From Metallosphaera cuprina Ar-4 (lineage in GTDB: Archaea; Thermoproteota; Thermoprotei_A; Sulfolobales; Sulfolobaceae), in NCBI RefSeq assembly GCF_000204925.1, contig NC_015435.1, positions 1,691,160 through 1,755,159 of the forward strand: DNA of 64,000 nt, written 5' to 3'. Below, piece by piece: positions 19,153-28,260 of the stretch (position 1 is its first letter; the number at the start of each line of letters is the position of its first letter). The notes beneath the pieces are model-generated. The model did no database searches, was not told the origin of the DNA, and was given only the letters and a program-made list of their open reading frames with translations. The translations under genes were made by a program, and so were the position numbers.

Positions 19153-19719
19153 GTGTTGCTGATTACTTTCGCCTTTGTCACTCCGATTTTATTGGCCTTA
19201 TTTTACATAATAATTCCTGCCATAATGGTTAAAAGATATCATGATTTGGACTCGATTTCAATTAATCAGCTTGAGGAGAAGTCCGGAGTAAAAATTAAGG
19301 TTAAAGTCAATTCGGACGACTCAGTAAACGCCTTTTCTTTACCTAATAGAGTTGTGATAGTCACAAGAGCACTTTTAAATAACGAAAACGATTTACAAGC
19401 TGCCCTAGCGCACGAGATAGGGCACATTAAAGGGAAACATCACATTAAGACGTTTTTAATGTTGATAGGACTAACAATAATTTCCATTTACGTAATTCTA
19501 GATTACAACCTCTTGCTTGGGATAGGAACTGTTCTACTTGAAATAATAATTTCCAAGTTCGTCTCAAGGTATTTCGAATACTCAGCGGATAGATATGCAG
19601 TAACGTTAGTAGGTAGGGATCAATACTTGAAACTTCTCACCTCTTATGGTAACCTTGAAGAGAAGTCGTCCATATTTTCAACACATCCTGCTGTTATCAA
19701 CAGACTTAAGAAAATTTAA
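19153..19719 (+). CDS. M48 family membrane metalloprotease, short HtpX-like
   Basis: 188 aa from GTG. N-terminal membrane segment (LITFAFVTPILLALFYIIIP), zinc motif ALAHEIGHIKGKHH, two central membrane segments, then EYSADRYAV supplying the third zinc ligand and the THPAVINRL box typical of M48 peptidases. It is shorter than bacterial HtpX (about 290 aa), lacking one N-terminal hairpin. It probably acts in membrane protein quality control. Followed by the Mo-hydroxylase gene after 25 nt. Confidence 0.88.
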   Translation: MLLITFAFVTPILLALFYIIIPAIMVKRYHDLDSISINQLEEKSGVKIKVKVNSDDSVNAFSLPNRVVIVTRALLNNENDLQAALAHEIGHIKGKHHIKTFLMLIGLTIISIYVILDYNLLLGIGTVLLEIIISKFVSRYFEYSADRYAVTLVGRDQYLKLLTSYGNLEEKSSIFSTHPAVINRLKKI

Positions 19720-19744
19720 ATTAGACCCCGTTAGATAAAAACAA

Positions 19745-21880
19745 ATGAAATACGTTGGCAAATCTATAAAAAGGGTAGAAGATCCAAAATTAATTACAGG
19801 AAAAGGATCTTATGTTGACGACATTGAATTACCAGGTACTTATTACGTTATGTTCCTCAGATCAGAATTACCTCACGCTTTTATAAAAGTAAAGAGTAGA
19901 GAGAACGTATTTCTAGGTTCACAAATAAATCCAGGGAGAGACTTTCCCATTGCATCCAATGAGGTAACGTATGTAGGCCAACCCATCGCGGCAGTGGTCG
20001 CTAGAGATAGATATGAAGCTCAAGATCTGCTGGAGAGTATCGAGGTGGAGTACCAGCAACTACCGTTTGAGGTAGATCCTTTCAAAGCCATGGAAGATAA
20101 AGTAAAAGTTTACTCTAAGTTGGAGAGTAATATTCATATAAAGAAGGAATTCTTTGGAGGGGAACCGTTAAAAGAAATTGATAAGTCCCCTGTAGTCTTG
20201 ACCGGGGAGTTACATAATCAAAGGGTGATAGCCTCACCCATGGAAACAAGGGGTATCGTAGCCTGGTTTGATGGAAACAGACTTAACGTTTGGTCCTCCA
20301 CTCAATCAGCCCATTACCTTAGGAGGAACTTGGTGAGTTTTCTCGGTATCTCAAATATAAGAGTGGTTCAACCTGACGTAGGAGGAGCTTTTGGGAGTAA
20401 GATAATAACGCATCCTGAGGAGTACGCCGTCAGCTATCTTGCGCTTAAACTTGGAGTTCCACTAAAGTGGATAGCAACAAGAAGGGAGGAGATGATTACT
20501 GCAGGACACGGTAGAGACAAATGGCTAAGGTATAAGATAGGTGTAAATAGAGATGGTACAATAAGGGTCCTCATGGGTACAGTAATAGGAAACCTTGGTG
20601 CACCCTACGCTGATGCGAACGACGATGATGGTGGGAACATATTGAGTGCAGCAAGAATGCTTCCGGGCCCCTACAAGATAAAGCACGGTTATATTACAGC
20701 ATATGGTGTAAATACAAATCTAACACCCACAACGTCCTATAGAGGTGCAGGAAGACCGGAAGCAACGTACTTCATTGAGAGTATTATGGAAGAGGTCGCC
20801 AATGAACTTAAGATAGATCCGTTTGAGATTAGAATGAGGAACGTTGTCAGACCTGAGGATATGCCCTTCACTAATCCATTTAATATAACGTATGATACAG
20901 GTAACTACGTTGAGATACTAAACCAATCTAAACCCTATTACGAAAGCCTCAAGTCCGAGGCTACGCCAAGTGAAGAGTGTGTTGGGTTAGGAATGTACGT
21001 TGAAATAACAGCTTTTGGCCCGTGGGAAACAGCTCGAGTTTATGCCAAATATGATGGAAAAATAGTGGTAGTTTCAGGAACTGGACCTCATGGCCAGGGA
21101 GAAGGCACGGCGTTTGCTCAGTTAGCAGCCGACGTACTAGAGATACCTATGGAACTCGTTGAGGTCAAGTGGGGAGATACTGATATCATTGAAGACGGTA
21201 TTGGTACATGGGGTAGCAGAACTGCGACGATTGGAGGTTCTGCAGTTATGCAAGCTTCTCAAGAGTTAAAGAAGAGAATAATGGAGGCAGCGGCAAAGTC
21301 AATGGAGGCAGATCTAGAGGAAATTGAGTACAGTGAGGGTAAGATAAGGCATAAGAAAACTGGGAAGAGTATCGATCTATCTGAGGCAATCAAATCGGCA
21401 TACAAGTTAGGCATTCCTTTAGACGTTACGTCAGTTTATCCAGTGAAAAAGCCGACAACTCCGTACGGAGTACATATGGCTTTAATTAGTGTAGATAAGG
21501 AAACTGGCATGATAAAGGTAAAGAAGTATGTAGCGCTCGATGACATTGGAAACGTTATAAATCCTCTTCTTGCAGAGGGACAAATTCACGGTGGTTCACT
21601 TCAGGGAATTAGCCAAGCTCTATACGAAGAAGCTGTATTTAGTGACGGGTTATTACAGAACGGGAACTTTGGGGACTACACCATACCTACTGCAGTTGAA
21701 ACGCCTAAGTTCAGCTGGAGATATGTAGTCAATGGCCTATCACCTCACCCCACAGGTTCTAAAGGTGTTGGAGAGGCCGGAGCGGTAGTTGGAACTCCCG
21801 TTATCATGAGTGCGATTCAAAGATGTCTAGGCAAGAAGTTCAATTATATGCCAATAAACCTAGAGAGAGCATTAGCTTAA
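19745..21880 (+). CDS. Molybdenum hydroxylase large subunit (aldehyde/CO-dehydrogenase-like), unpaired
   Basis: 711 aa, the molybdopterin-binding subunit of the xanthine oxidase family. N terminus KSIKRVEDPKLITGKGSYVD, Moco-binding blocks GGAFGSK, TSYRGAGRPEATYFIE and GPHGQGEGTAFAQLAADVL, and the catalytic Glu in GVGEAGAVVGTP are all present. In Sulfolobales related subunits form glyceraldehyde oxidoreductase with FAD and 2Fe-2S subunits, but neither partner is adjacent here; the next gene is a PUA protein. Substrate unknown. Confidence 0.9.
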   Translation: MKYVGKSIKRVEDPKLITGKGSYVDDIELPGTYYVMFLRSELPHAFIKVKSRENVFLGSQINPGRDFPIASNEVTYVGQPIAAVVARDRYEAQDLLESIEVEYQQLPFEVDPFKAMEDKVKVYSKLESNIHIKKEFFGGEPLKEIDKSPVVLTGELHNQRVIASPMETRGIVAWFDGNRLNVWSSTQSAHYLRRNLVSFLGISNIRVVQPDVGGAFGSKIITHPEEYAVSYLALKLGVPLKWIATRREEMITAGHGRDKWLRYKIGVNRDGTIRVLMGTVIGNLGAPYADANDDDGGNILSAARMLPGPYKIKHGYITAYGVNTNLTPTTSYRGAGRPEATYFIESIMEEVANELKIDPFEIRMRNVVRPEDMPFTNPFNITYDTGNYVEILNQSKPYYESLKSEATPSEECVGLGMYVEITAFGPWETARVYAKYDGKIVVVSGTGPHGQGEGTAFAQLAADVLEIPMELVEVKWGDTDIIEDGIGTWGSRTATIGGSAVMQASQELKKRIMEAAAKSMEADLEEIEYSEGKIRHKKTGKSIDLSEAIKSAYKLGIPLDVTSVYPVKKPTTPYGVHMALISVDKETGMIKVKKYVALDDIGNVINPLLAEGQIHGGSLQGISQALYEEAVFSDGLLQNGNFGDYTIPTAVETPKFSWRYVVNGLSPHPTGSKGVGEAGAVVGTPVIMSAIQRCLGKKFNYMPINLERALA

Positions 21881-21891
21881 GGAGATAAAAC

Positions 21892-22359
21892 TTGCAGAAG
21901 CATGTTTTATCTCAAAAAGATATGAGAGAATTCAAAAACAAAATAAAAATGCTTTATAATATAGATATAAACGCTAATAAAATCGAAATTGGAAAAGATA
22001 AGAAACGAGTGTTTTACTTCCTCGATGATGTACTGTGCTTCTTTGACGATAAACTTATTCCGACGTTATGTTTTTTACAGAAAAATGATATAAATATGCC
22101 TTGGGTAAAAATAGATGAAGGGGCAGTAAAGGCAATAGTTAGAGGAGCTGACCTTTATGCCCCAGGAGTGCTTGAGAGTTCAGGTAATTTATTGCCTGGA
22201 TCGCTTATAGTTGTAAAGGCGAGACAGGGACAACCTGTAGCCGTAATGATGGGGACAGGAGAGATGATTGAGGCTTTGAGTTCGAGAAAGGGAAGAGTTG
22301 CTACCAGTTTACATTGGATAGGAGACGAGGTTTGGAACATGTGTAAGTCTAAGACCTAA
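21892..22359 (+). CDS. PUA-domain RNA-binding protein
   Basis: 155 aa from TTG preceded by AAGGAGAT. The C-terminal PUA domain is clear (KIDEGAVKAIVRGADLYAPG, LLPGSLIVVKARQGQPVAVM, SLHWIGDEVWN). The N-terminal half resembles the pre-PUA part of MCT-1/Tma20-type proteins. It likely binds tRNA or ribosomal RNA, perhaps in translation initiation or recycling. It lies 11 nt after the Mo-hydroxylase gene, with no functional link apparent. Confidence 0.85.
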   Translation: MQKHVLSQKDMREFKNKIKMLYNIDINANKIEIGKDKKRVFYFLDDVLCFFDDKLIPTLCFLQKNDINMPWVKIDEGAVKAIVRGADLYAPGVLESSGNLLPGSLIVVKARQGQPVAVMMGTGEMIEALSSRKGRVATSLHWIGDEVWNMCKSKT

Positions 22360-22361
22360 GT

Positions 22362-22673
22362 TTATTTTCCTTTCCTCTTTAGTTTTTGGAGTTCTTGCCT
22401 CAGCTCTTCGACTTGTTTCCTTAGCATCTCTATTTCTCCTTCATGTATCTCAATTATTTTAGTGAGCTTCTCTATAGGATCATCAGTTCTTATTACTAGC
22501 TTGACTACACCCTCCTCGCTCACGCTAACGAAACCCAGTCTGGATAGCTCCCTTATATATCCCTTAGCCGTTTTAGGCGAAACCTTAAGAATGAGAGCTA
22601 TGTCTTGAACATTAATTTCTCCCTTATTTTTTATAATATTTAAAATATCTTGCAGCCTCGGCGTTAATTCCAT
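22362..22673 (-). CDS. Winged-helix regulator with C-terminal coiled coil
   Basis: 103 aa. Residues about 1-65 form an HTH (VQDIALILKVSPKTAKGYIR) with wing (GFVSVSEEGVVKLVI); the rest is a strong heptad coiled coil (IEIHEGEIEMLRKQVEELRQ) with a basic end, suggesting dimerisation. It is divergent from the cyclodeaminase-like gene with a 63-nt shared region, so it may regulate that unit or itself. Confidence 0.75.
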   Translation of the reverse strand: MELTPRLQDILNIIKNKGEINVQDIALILKVSPKTAKGYIRELSRLGFVSVSEEGVVKLVIRTDDPIEKLTKIIEIHEGEIEMLRKQVEELRQELQKLKRKGK

Positions 22674-22736
22674 AAATAGGATAGTTAGCTCATCACTACT
22701 TTTAAGCTATTCGGCTAATGTTATCAAGGGCCCTTA

Positions 22737-23687
22737 TTGACGATATTCGTTAAAGAGAAAGACGTTCATAAAGTCCTGACTTTTAAAGATACGTATGATA
22801 CACTGCGAGAAGCTTTCTTACTAGAGGAAAGTAAGAAGGCAGTAAACACTAAGAGAGTTAGAACCTCCTTTTCAGGATCTACATTAACCTATCAAGCGGG
22901 GGCTTTAGAGGGATATCTAGGGTTTAAAACGTACATCAGAGGTAACTTCATTTCACTACTTTTTAGCAAAGATGGAGAACTGCTCCTTTTTGCAGAAGCA
23001 GATAGATTATCTCTTTTGAGAACAGGTTCGCTTTCAGTCCTAGCTGCCGATGTTATAAAAAAGGATTACTCCTCTGTGGGAATAATAGGCTTAGGAAAAC
23101 AAGGCCTTGCTCAGGTAGAGGCTTTCCATAAGCTAAAACAAGGAATAACAGTTCTTGGATACACTAGGTCAACTGATAGAGAAGCCTATGCAAAAAGAAT
23201 ACTTTCTAATCTAGATATTAAATTACGAACAGTACAAAATATGAGAGATCTGGTATCACAAGTTGATGTAGTTGTTACAATTACTACGGCTACCTCGCCT
23301 TTTCTAAAACTTGAATATCTTCAAAAGAACACCCACGTAAACGCGATGGGTTCTAATTTACCAGAAAGGATTGAGCTTTATCCAGAAGTCATAAAAGCTG
23401 CAAAAACTATAGTTGTCGAAAACATTGAGCAAGCTAAAGAAGAATCAGGTGAACTGATCCTAGCTGAAAAAATGAACATGTTAGATTGGAATAAAATAGT
23501 TGGATTCGCGGAGTACGTTTCGGGCAAAGAACCAGTTCGAGATGGAATTTCAGTTTTTAAGTCGGTTGGAATAGGGCTGGAAGATGTGGCCGTAATGAAA
23601 TGTCTTTTAAACAAAATTGAAGCAGCAGATGTTGGAACTAAAATCGAGGTAGATGGAAGATGGTCTCTAGAGTCGGTAGGGAAATAG
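22737..23687 (+). CDS. Ornithine cyclodeaminase / archaeal alanine dehydrogenase family protein
   Basis: 316 aa, OCD/mu-crystallin family of NAD(P)-dependent imine or amino-acid dehydrogenases. The Rossmann motif is GIIGLGKQGLAQVEAF, with the family blocks FKTYIRG, LRTGSLSVLAADVI and HVNAMGSNLPERIEL. Start is TTG at 22737. It overlaps the downstream aminotransferase by 28 nt, so the two probably act in one amino-acid pathway. Candidate reactions are alanine, ornithine or cyclic-imine chemistry; I cannot choose. Confidence 0.82.
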   Translation: MTIFVKEKDVHKVLTFKDTYDTLREAFLLEESKKAVNTKRVRTSFSGSTLTYQAGALEGYLGFKTYIRGNFISLLFSKDGELLLFAEADRLSLLRTGSLSVLAADVIKKDYSSVGIIGLGKQGLAQVEAFHKLKQGITVLGYTRSTDREAYAKRILSNLDIKLRTVQNMRDLVSQVDVVVTITTATSPFLKLEYLQKNTHVNAMGSNLPERIELYPEVIKAAKTIVVENIEQAKEESGELILAEKMNMLDWNKIVGFAEYVSGKEPVRDGISVFKSVGIGLEDVAVMKCLLNKIEAADVGTKIEVDGRWSLESVGK

Positions 23688-24796
23688 AACTGTCACCTGT
23701 AGAGATGGGGTCTAGACTAGGGCGTAAAGTTGAGATAGATATGGCTAGTGGATCTCCGGATCCAAACACCATTCCATTGCAACAAATACGAGATGCATAT
23801 AATGAAGTAATTGAAAGCAGGGGACCTTCCTCCCTGTTTTACCCTGGCGCTGGAGGCCAACACGAACTTATAGATGAGATAAAGAGGTATCTTCCATCAC
23901 TAAAGCTGAATTCGAAGGGTAGTATCGTAGTAACTAGTGGGGCTCAACACGCTATAGAGCTGGTCGCAAAGTATCTCTTGGAAGATAACGTGATAGCTGT
24001 AGAAAATCCGACATTTGTGGAGACCCTTGCCTCATTAAAGCACAGATCGTCTATTGTCTTGCCTGTAAATATAGACGCAAATGGTATATCAATAGAAGAA
24101 CTAGATACCATGACCAAGGTGATAAGGCCAGAACTAGTTTATGTAATACCAAACTGTCATAACCCAGGAGGAGTGAATTTGTGTGAAGATAGAAGGAAGG
24201 CTCTTGCCGAGATGGCCTCAGAACGAAACTTCTTTATAATAGAGGACGATCCTTACAGACCTATCGCTGGAGACGTCCCTTCACCAATAAAGAATCATGA
24301 TAGAACAGGGAAAGTTATATATATTAGCAGTTTTAGTAAAATTCTAGCCCCAGGGTTAAGAGTAGGATTTATAGTAGCTAATGATGAGATCGCCGAAAGG
24401 GTTAGTCTACTAGAACAACTGGATTTTTCAACGTCAACTATAAACCAATACGTGATATCCTCTCTTCTGAGGAAAGGCTTCATAACTTCTAGGATGACAA
24501 TGCTTTACAACCACTATAAAAGAAAAATGAAGACGTTGATAGATTCCTTAACTGATGCTGGACTGAGCAGTTTCAATGAACCGAAATGTGGTTTCTTTTT
24601 ATTATTGGATCTAAAGAAGAACGCCTTTAAAGTACTTGAAGAGACTGAGAAAAGAGGCTTAGTGTTTGTGCCAGCTAAGGGATTCTTTTTGAGGGGAGGA
24701 GACACTTGGGCTAGATTGAGTATAACTAAATCTAGCGAGGAACAAATTAAAAGAGGAGTAGAGATCCTTAAACACGCTTTAAATCAGATCTCATAG
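23660..24796 (+). CDS. PLP-dependent aminotransferase, class I/II (LysN/2-aminoadipate type)
   Basis: 378 aa. Substrate-side N terminus MASGSPDPNTIP, LFYPGAGGQHELIDEI, the NCHNPGGVNL block, and the PLP lysine in YISSFSKILAPGLRVGFIV. These fit the broad-specificity LysN/GntR-associated subgroup. The first ATG sits inside the upstream dehydrogenase gene. In Sulfolobales such enzymes can transaminate 2-oxoadipate, aromatic or branched amino acids; this copy is far from the lysine operon. Its end overlaps the convergent pepQ by 13 nt. Confidence 0.87.
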   Translation: MVSRVGREIELSPVEMGSRLGRKVEIDMASGSPDPNTIPLQQIRDAYNEVIESRGPSSLFYPGAGGQHELIDEIKRYLPSLKLNSKGSIVVTSGAQHAIELVAKYLLEDNVIAVENPTFVETLASLKHRSSIVLPVNIDANGISIEELDTMTKVIRPELVYVIPNCHNPGGVNLCEDRRKALAEMASERNFFIIEDDPYRPIAGDVPSPIKNHDRTGKVIYISSFSKILAPGLRVGFIVANDEIAERVSLLEQLDFSTSTINQYVISSLLRKGFITSRMTMLYNHYKRKMKTLIDSLTDAGLSSFNEPKCGFFLLLDLKKNAFKVLEETEKRGLVFVPAKGFFLRGGDTWARLSITKSSEEQIKRGVEILKHALNQIS

Positions 24797-25836
24797 ATTT
24801 CTTCACTTAGTTTATTGAGCACCGTAACCCTATCCCTCATCAGTACCATATTCTCTATCCTAATGCCGAATTTACCAGGAATATATATTCCTGGCTCTAT
24901 GGTAAATACTGAATTCTTTGGGATAAGCGTATGGTTATCCTGTGAGATGTAAGGTTCTTCATGTACATCTATTCCTATTCCATGCCCCGTTCTATGTATG
25001 AACAGATCCCCATATCCTGTTTTCTTTATGTGTTCTCTCGCTCTATCATCTATCTCCTTTCCTGTGATTCCTAACCAACTCTCTTCAGCTAGCCTCACGG
25101 CCTGATCAACAATGGCCCAAATCTTCTTCACTTCATCTGATGGCCTCCCTATCGTCAAAACTCTAGTCGTATCGGTTGAGTAGCCTTTGTATTTTATTCC
25201 AAAATCGACTATAATGGGATCGCCTATCTTAACTTTCCTTTCTGTGCATCGTAAGTGAGGCATGGAAGTATTAGGACCCGAGGTTAAAATGGTGGAGAAC
25301 GAGGGGCTCACTCCATATTCAAAGAAGATCACTTCCAGGGTTTTTGATATCTCACATTCGGTTTGTCCCTCTTTTATCTTTTCTAGGAGTTTCAGAAACG
25401 AATTCTCAGCGATGGTTAACCCTTCGCTCATTATCTGAATTTCATTTTCGTCCTTTACTGATCTAAGCTTTCCTAGAATAGTTGATGCAGAAGATAGTCT
25501 AGAAGGGGAAAATCTATGTATTATAGAAATCAAAAATATCGACCATAGACTGTCATCTACAGCTATGGATGAACCTGGCTTAATGTCAATTAAAGAGTAA
25601 GGATCCGAACCATCTTGATAGGTCCTAATTTCAAGGTCCAGCGAGCTTAGTTGCTCCTCATACATTTTTGGTACGAGCATGTAGTCGTTTTCTCCAATGA
25701 TGAGTAAAATTGGCCTTTCCATCGGCTCTTCTGTGAACCCTGTTAAATAGAACAAGTTACTACCGGGTCCAAGTATGATGTAATCCTCTTTCATAAGATC
25801 TTTCACTTTTTTTATCCTTTTCTGATAATCTATCAT
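24784..25836 (-). CDS. pepQ: Xaa-Pro dipeptidase/aminopeptidase (M24B)
   Basis: 350 aa. Creatinase-like N domain, then the pita-bread catalytic domain with metal ligands in VDFGIKYKGYSTDTTRV, HRTGHGIGIDVHEEP, FTIEPGIYIPG and GIRIENMV. It hydrolyses X-Pro peptides in the cytoplasm. Full length for archaeal prolidases. Only 69 nt separate its start from the TnpB-like gene upstream. Confidence 0.93.
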   Translation of the reverse strand: MIDYQKRIKKVKDLMKEDYIILGPGSNLFYLTGFTEEPMERPILLIIGENDYMLVPKMYEEQLSSLDLEIRTYQDGSDPYSLIDIKPGSSIAVDDSLWSIFLISIIHRFSPSRLSSASTILGKLRSVKDENEIQIMSEGLTIAENSFLKLLEKIKEGQTECEISKTLEVIFFEYGVSPSFSTILTSGPNTSMPHLRCTERKVKIGDPIIVDFGIKYKGYSTDTTRVLTIGRPSDEVKKIWAIVDQAVRLAEESWLGITGKEIDDRAREHIKKTGYGDLFIHRTGHGIGIDVHEEPYISQDNHTLIPKNSVFTIEPGIYIPGKFGIRIENMVLMRDRVTVLNKLSEEIYEI

Positions 25837-25905
25837 AATTCAATAACCTCCCATAGTTTCAAAACTGCTACCTGCTTAATTTTTAACGACGTATATAAAA
25901 TAATT

Positions 25906-26742
25906 TTAGCATGTATAGTAGCATTTAAGCGCCAAATTGTACGCAGCGTTGAAGTCCCTGTCAGCCTTATAGCCACACGCAGGACAAACGAAGATGGATC
26001 CAAGGACCTCCCCTTTTTTATATCCGCATCTCGAGCAAATTTTAGAGGTATTCCTAGGGTCTATTCTCCTGAATCTTATACCTTTCTCCATCAACTCTTT
26101 TTCCAGCTCGTCTTCAACTATCCTTAAACCTCTACCTATCTTCGCGTCGTAGAACCTTAGATCCTCAAGTACAACGATCCTAGGATTTAGTTCCATTAAG
26201 AACTCCAACAGTTCCTTGAGGGCTATCTTTACCTTGTTCTTAATCTCCCTAACGTAGGATAAACTTTGTGTCTCGCTCATATATTTAGTAAAGGTATCTA
26301 GAATATTTGCACTACCAATATATTTTGACTTGTATACCTTTCCTTCCTTTACAATGGCGACGACTGTAAATAAATGTCTAATACCCAGGTCAATTCCTAC
26401 TATAGGTTCATCCACGGGATAAGCTAACAGAACTTTTATTCCGTCATTGAAGTCCACTATAGCGTGCAATGGAAAACCCTGCATATCCGCTTTTACTAAC
26501 GCGTTTATCTTTTCTATCTTATAATATGATCCCTCTCCAGTTATTTTTAGAGGTCCTAGCCTATTAGCCGAGTAAACCGCATTCAGATCTTTCAATAGGG
26601 GAGGAGGTGAAGCACTAACTTTAACGCCCGTCTTTTGCAAGGTCTTATAATAAGCTGTATAGTAAAGAACGTCACTGTATATTTCCTTCAACTTACCAAA
26701 GTCAATTATCTTTGCCTCAACCAGAACTTCTTTCATAAACAT
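25906..26742 (-). CDS. Compact TnpB-like RuvC/zinc-finger protein
   Basis: 278 aa, against roughly 370-430 for IS200/IS605 TnpB. The RuvC core is complete: Asp118 in VGIDLGIRHLFTVV, Glu193 in IVVLEDLRFYDA, and an Asp at 261 or 263 in YKADRDFNAAYNLAL. A CxxC...CxxC zinc ribbon uses Cys236, 239, 253 and 256. The N-terminal region before RuvC-I is only about 115 residues, so much of the usual wedge/REC part is reduced. No tnpA, terminal palindromes or room for an element end are visible: pepQ begins 69 nt after its stop. It may be a domesticated or immobile relic that keeps catalytic residues. Confidence 0.82.
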   Translation of the reverse strand: MFMKEVLVEAKIIDFGKLKEIYSDVLYYTAYYKTLQKTGVKVSASPPPLLKDLNAVYSANRLGPLKITGEGSYYKIEKINALVKADMQGFPLHAIVDFNDGIKVLLAYPVDEPIVGIDLGIRHLFTVVAIVKEGKVYKSKYIGSANILDTFTKYMSETQSLSYVREIKNKVKIALKELLEFLMELNPRIVVLEDLRFYDAKIGRGLRIVEDELEKELMEKGIRFRRIDPRNTSKICSRCGYKKGEVLGSIFVCPACGYKADRDFNAAYNLALKCYYTC

Positions 26743-26838
26743 ATTTTTACTTTTTCTAACTTAAGAACTTGTTCCATAGATTTTCTAGAAGAAATTAGGA
26801 AAAATCCAGTGAACGTTAGCCCTACTAACTCAGATGAA

Positions 26839-27540
26839 TCATGTTGTAAGTTCTATCACTTTATCGAATTGAACCTCTTCACCTTTGTTACCTAAGTAAC
26901 TGTTTACAGTCCCAGAAAATACGTAATTATTGTATCGATACATCTTGTAGTAATCCTCTCTTTCTTTAATATTATTCTTGTTGAAATAATAGTAAACAAA
27001 CAGCCTTGGACCCTTTGCTTCGCTGTATATCAAAAGGCTTGAATTAAGGCTTGTACTACCTTCCTTCAATTTTTGCATTATTAAGTTATAACTATCTATT
27101 GGGTCCGAAGACATCATTGAAATCTCCCTTAATATCATGTAGCTGTCCGTGTAAGGTAAGTCTGGTTGACTGAACATGGACCTCGAGACTGAACCGTTGT
27201 GAGCAAAAAATAGGTCATATGGTCCCACTCTAATGTAATATGGGTGAGAGTGAAAGAGTCCCATAAGAAACTTCTTTAGAGTTTTCCTAGCATGAATTAT
27301 GCCGACTAACTTTTCCCCTCTGATAGTGTATAGAAAGGACACGTTTTCATCCTTAAACATAGGTTTAGCCGATGAGTAGTGCATCTTAGTCCACGAATAG
27401 TCATATGAATAAATCACGTAGCCCCATCCGTGCGGATGAGACCCCTCTGAAAGGATATCGTTCCTAGAGGCCTTTAAGAGGGCTGAAATTATCTCAGGAT
27501 CTAGACTCTTTGTCGCATAGAAGGCTACAAACCTACACAT
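26839..27540 (-). CDS. Class II glutamine amidotransferase (YafJ-like)
   Basis: 233 aa. Cys2 after Met is the N-terminal nucleophile (MCRFVAFYAT). PHGWGYVIYS, GIIHARKTLKKF and FHSHPYYI plus FFAHNGSV are the conserved glutaminase blocks, and TDSYMILREI follows. It hydrolyses the gamma-amide of glutamine or a gamma-glutamyl bond; the acceptor is unknown. It overlaps the MBL-fold gene by 8 nt, so the two are one unit. Confidence 0.83.
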   Translation of the reverse strand: MCRFVAFYATKSLDPEIISALLKASRNDILSEGSHPHGWGYVIYSYDYSWTKMHYSSAKPMFKDENVSFLYTIRGEKLVGIIHARKTLKKFLMGLFHSHPYYIRVGPYDLFFAHNGSVSRSMFSQPDLPYTDSYMILREISMMSSDPIDSYNLIMQKLKEGSTSLNSSLLIYSEAKGPRLFVYYYFNKNNIKEREDYYKMYRYNNYVFSGTVNSYLGNKGEEVQFDKVIELTT

Positions 27541-28213
27541 TGATTGTCATTCCGTCCTTAGCTATTAATCCATTACTCAGCCTCTGTATCTCATGTTCTA
27601 TTTGAGATGGAATATGAGTTAAAACAGGTGATCGAAAAAGTTTAACCGCTTCCTTGACAGACGTATGGCCCCAAATTTTACAATCGTCTATACAACTAGC
27701 CTCATGGATAATCATATCAATTCCGTTCAATTCCTTCATGATCTGATCACAGGGTTCTGCCGTGTCTCCACTATATAAAATCCTCTTATTACCGTCAGTT
27801 ATGACATATGATACCGCGTAGATCTTATGGCAAGACTCCACCGAATATATCTCAAGGTCACCAACGCTCGCCCCAGGTAACTTATCCTCCTTAACTTTGG
27901 CATCTATTTCATTTGTTCTCTTGTAACTGTTTATGATATCGGCTAAACCATGAGGAGAGTATATGGATACAACTGGAGAGCTATCTATTTTCCTTCTCAC
28001 TAGATGATCAAATATTCCAGAGAAATGATCCACGTGGAGGTGCGTAATGAAAATGGCATCGGGATACACGTTAAGATCTTCAAGCCTCATGTGAACTCCA
28101 CTTCCAAAATCCAACACTATCTTAGCTTCCTTTCCTTCTATGAGTATCCCCGATTTAAACCTACTTGAACCTATAGTGCTTCCCGCTCCAGTCCCTAAAA
28201 AAGTCACTCTCAT
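27533..28213 (-). CDS. MBL-fold metallohydrolase (RNase Z-like, short)
   Basis: 226 aa. N-terminal MRVTFLGTGAGSTIGSSRFKS, metal motif ITHLHVDHFSGIFDHL, further ligands in YSGDTAEPCDQIM, IIHEASC and LTHIPSQI. This is the RNase Z/phosphodiesterase branch but it is shorter than tRNase Z (about 300 aa) and lacks the exosite arm. It may cleave phosphodiesters in small molecules. Overlaps the class II amidotransferase gene. Confidence 0.8.
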   Translation of the reverse strand: MRVTFLGTGAGSTIGSSRFKSGILIEGKEAKIVLDFGSGVHMRLEDLNVYPDAIFITHLHVDHFSGIFDHLVRRKIDSSPVVSIYSPHGLADIINSYKRTNEIDAKVKEDKLPGASVGDLEIYSVESCHKIYAVSYVITDGNKRILYSGDTAEPCDQIMKELNGIDMIIHEASCIDDCKIWGHTSVKEAVKLFRSPVLTHIPSQIEHEIQRLSNGLIAKDGMTINV

Positions 28214-28260
28214 CTCAACTCATCTCATCTGCATCCTCTATATCGCATAAGCCTGGGCAT

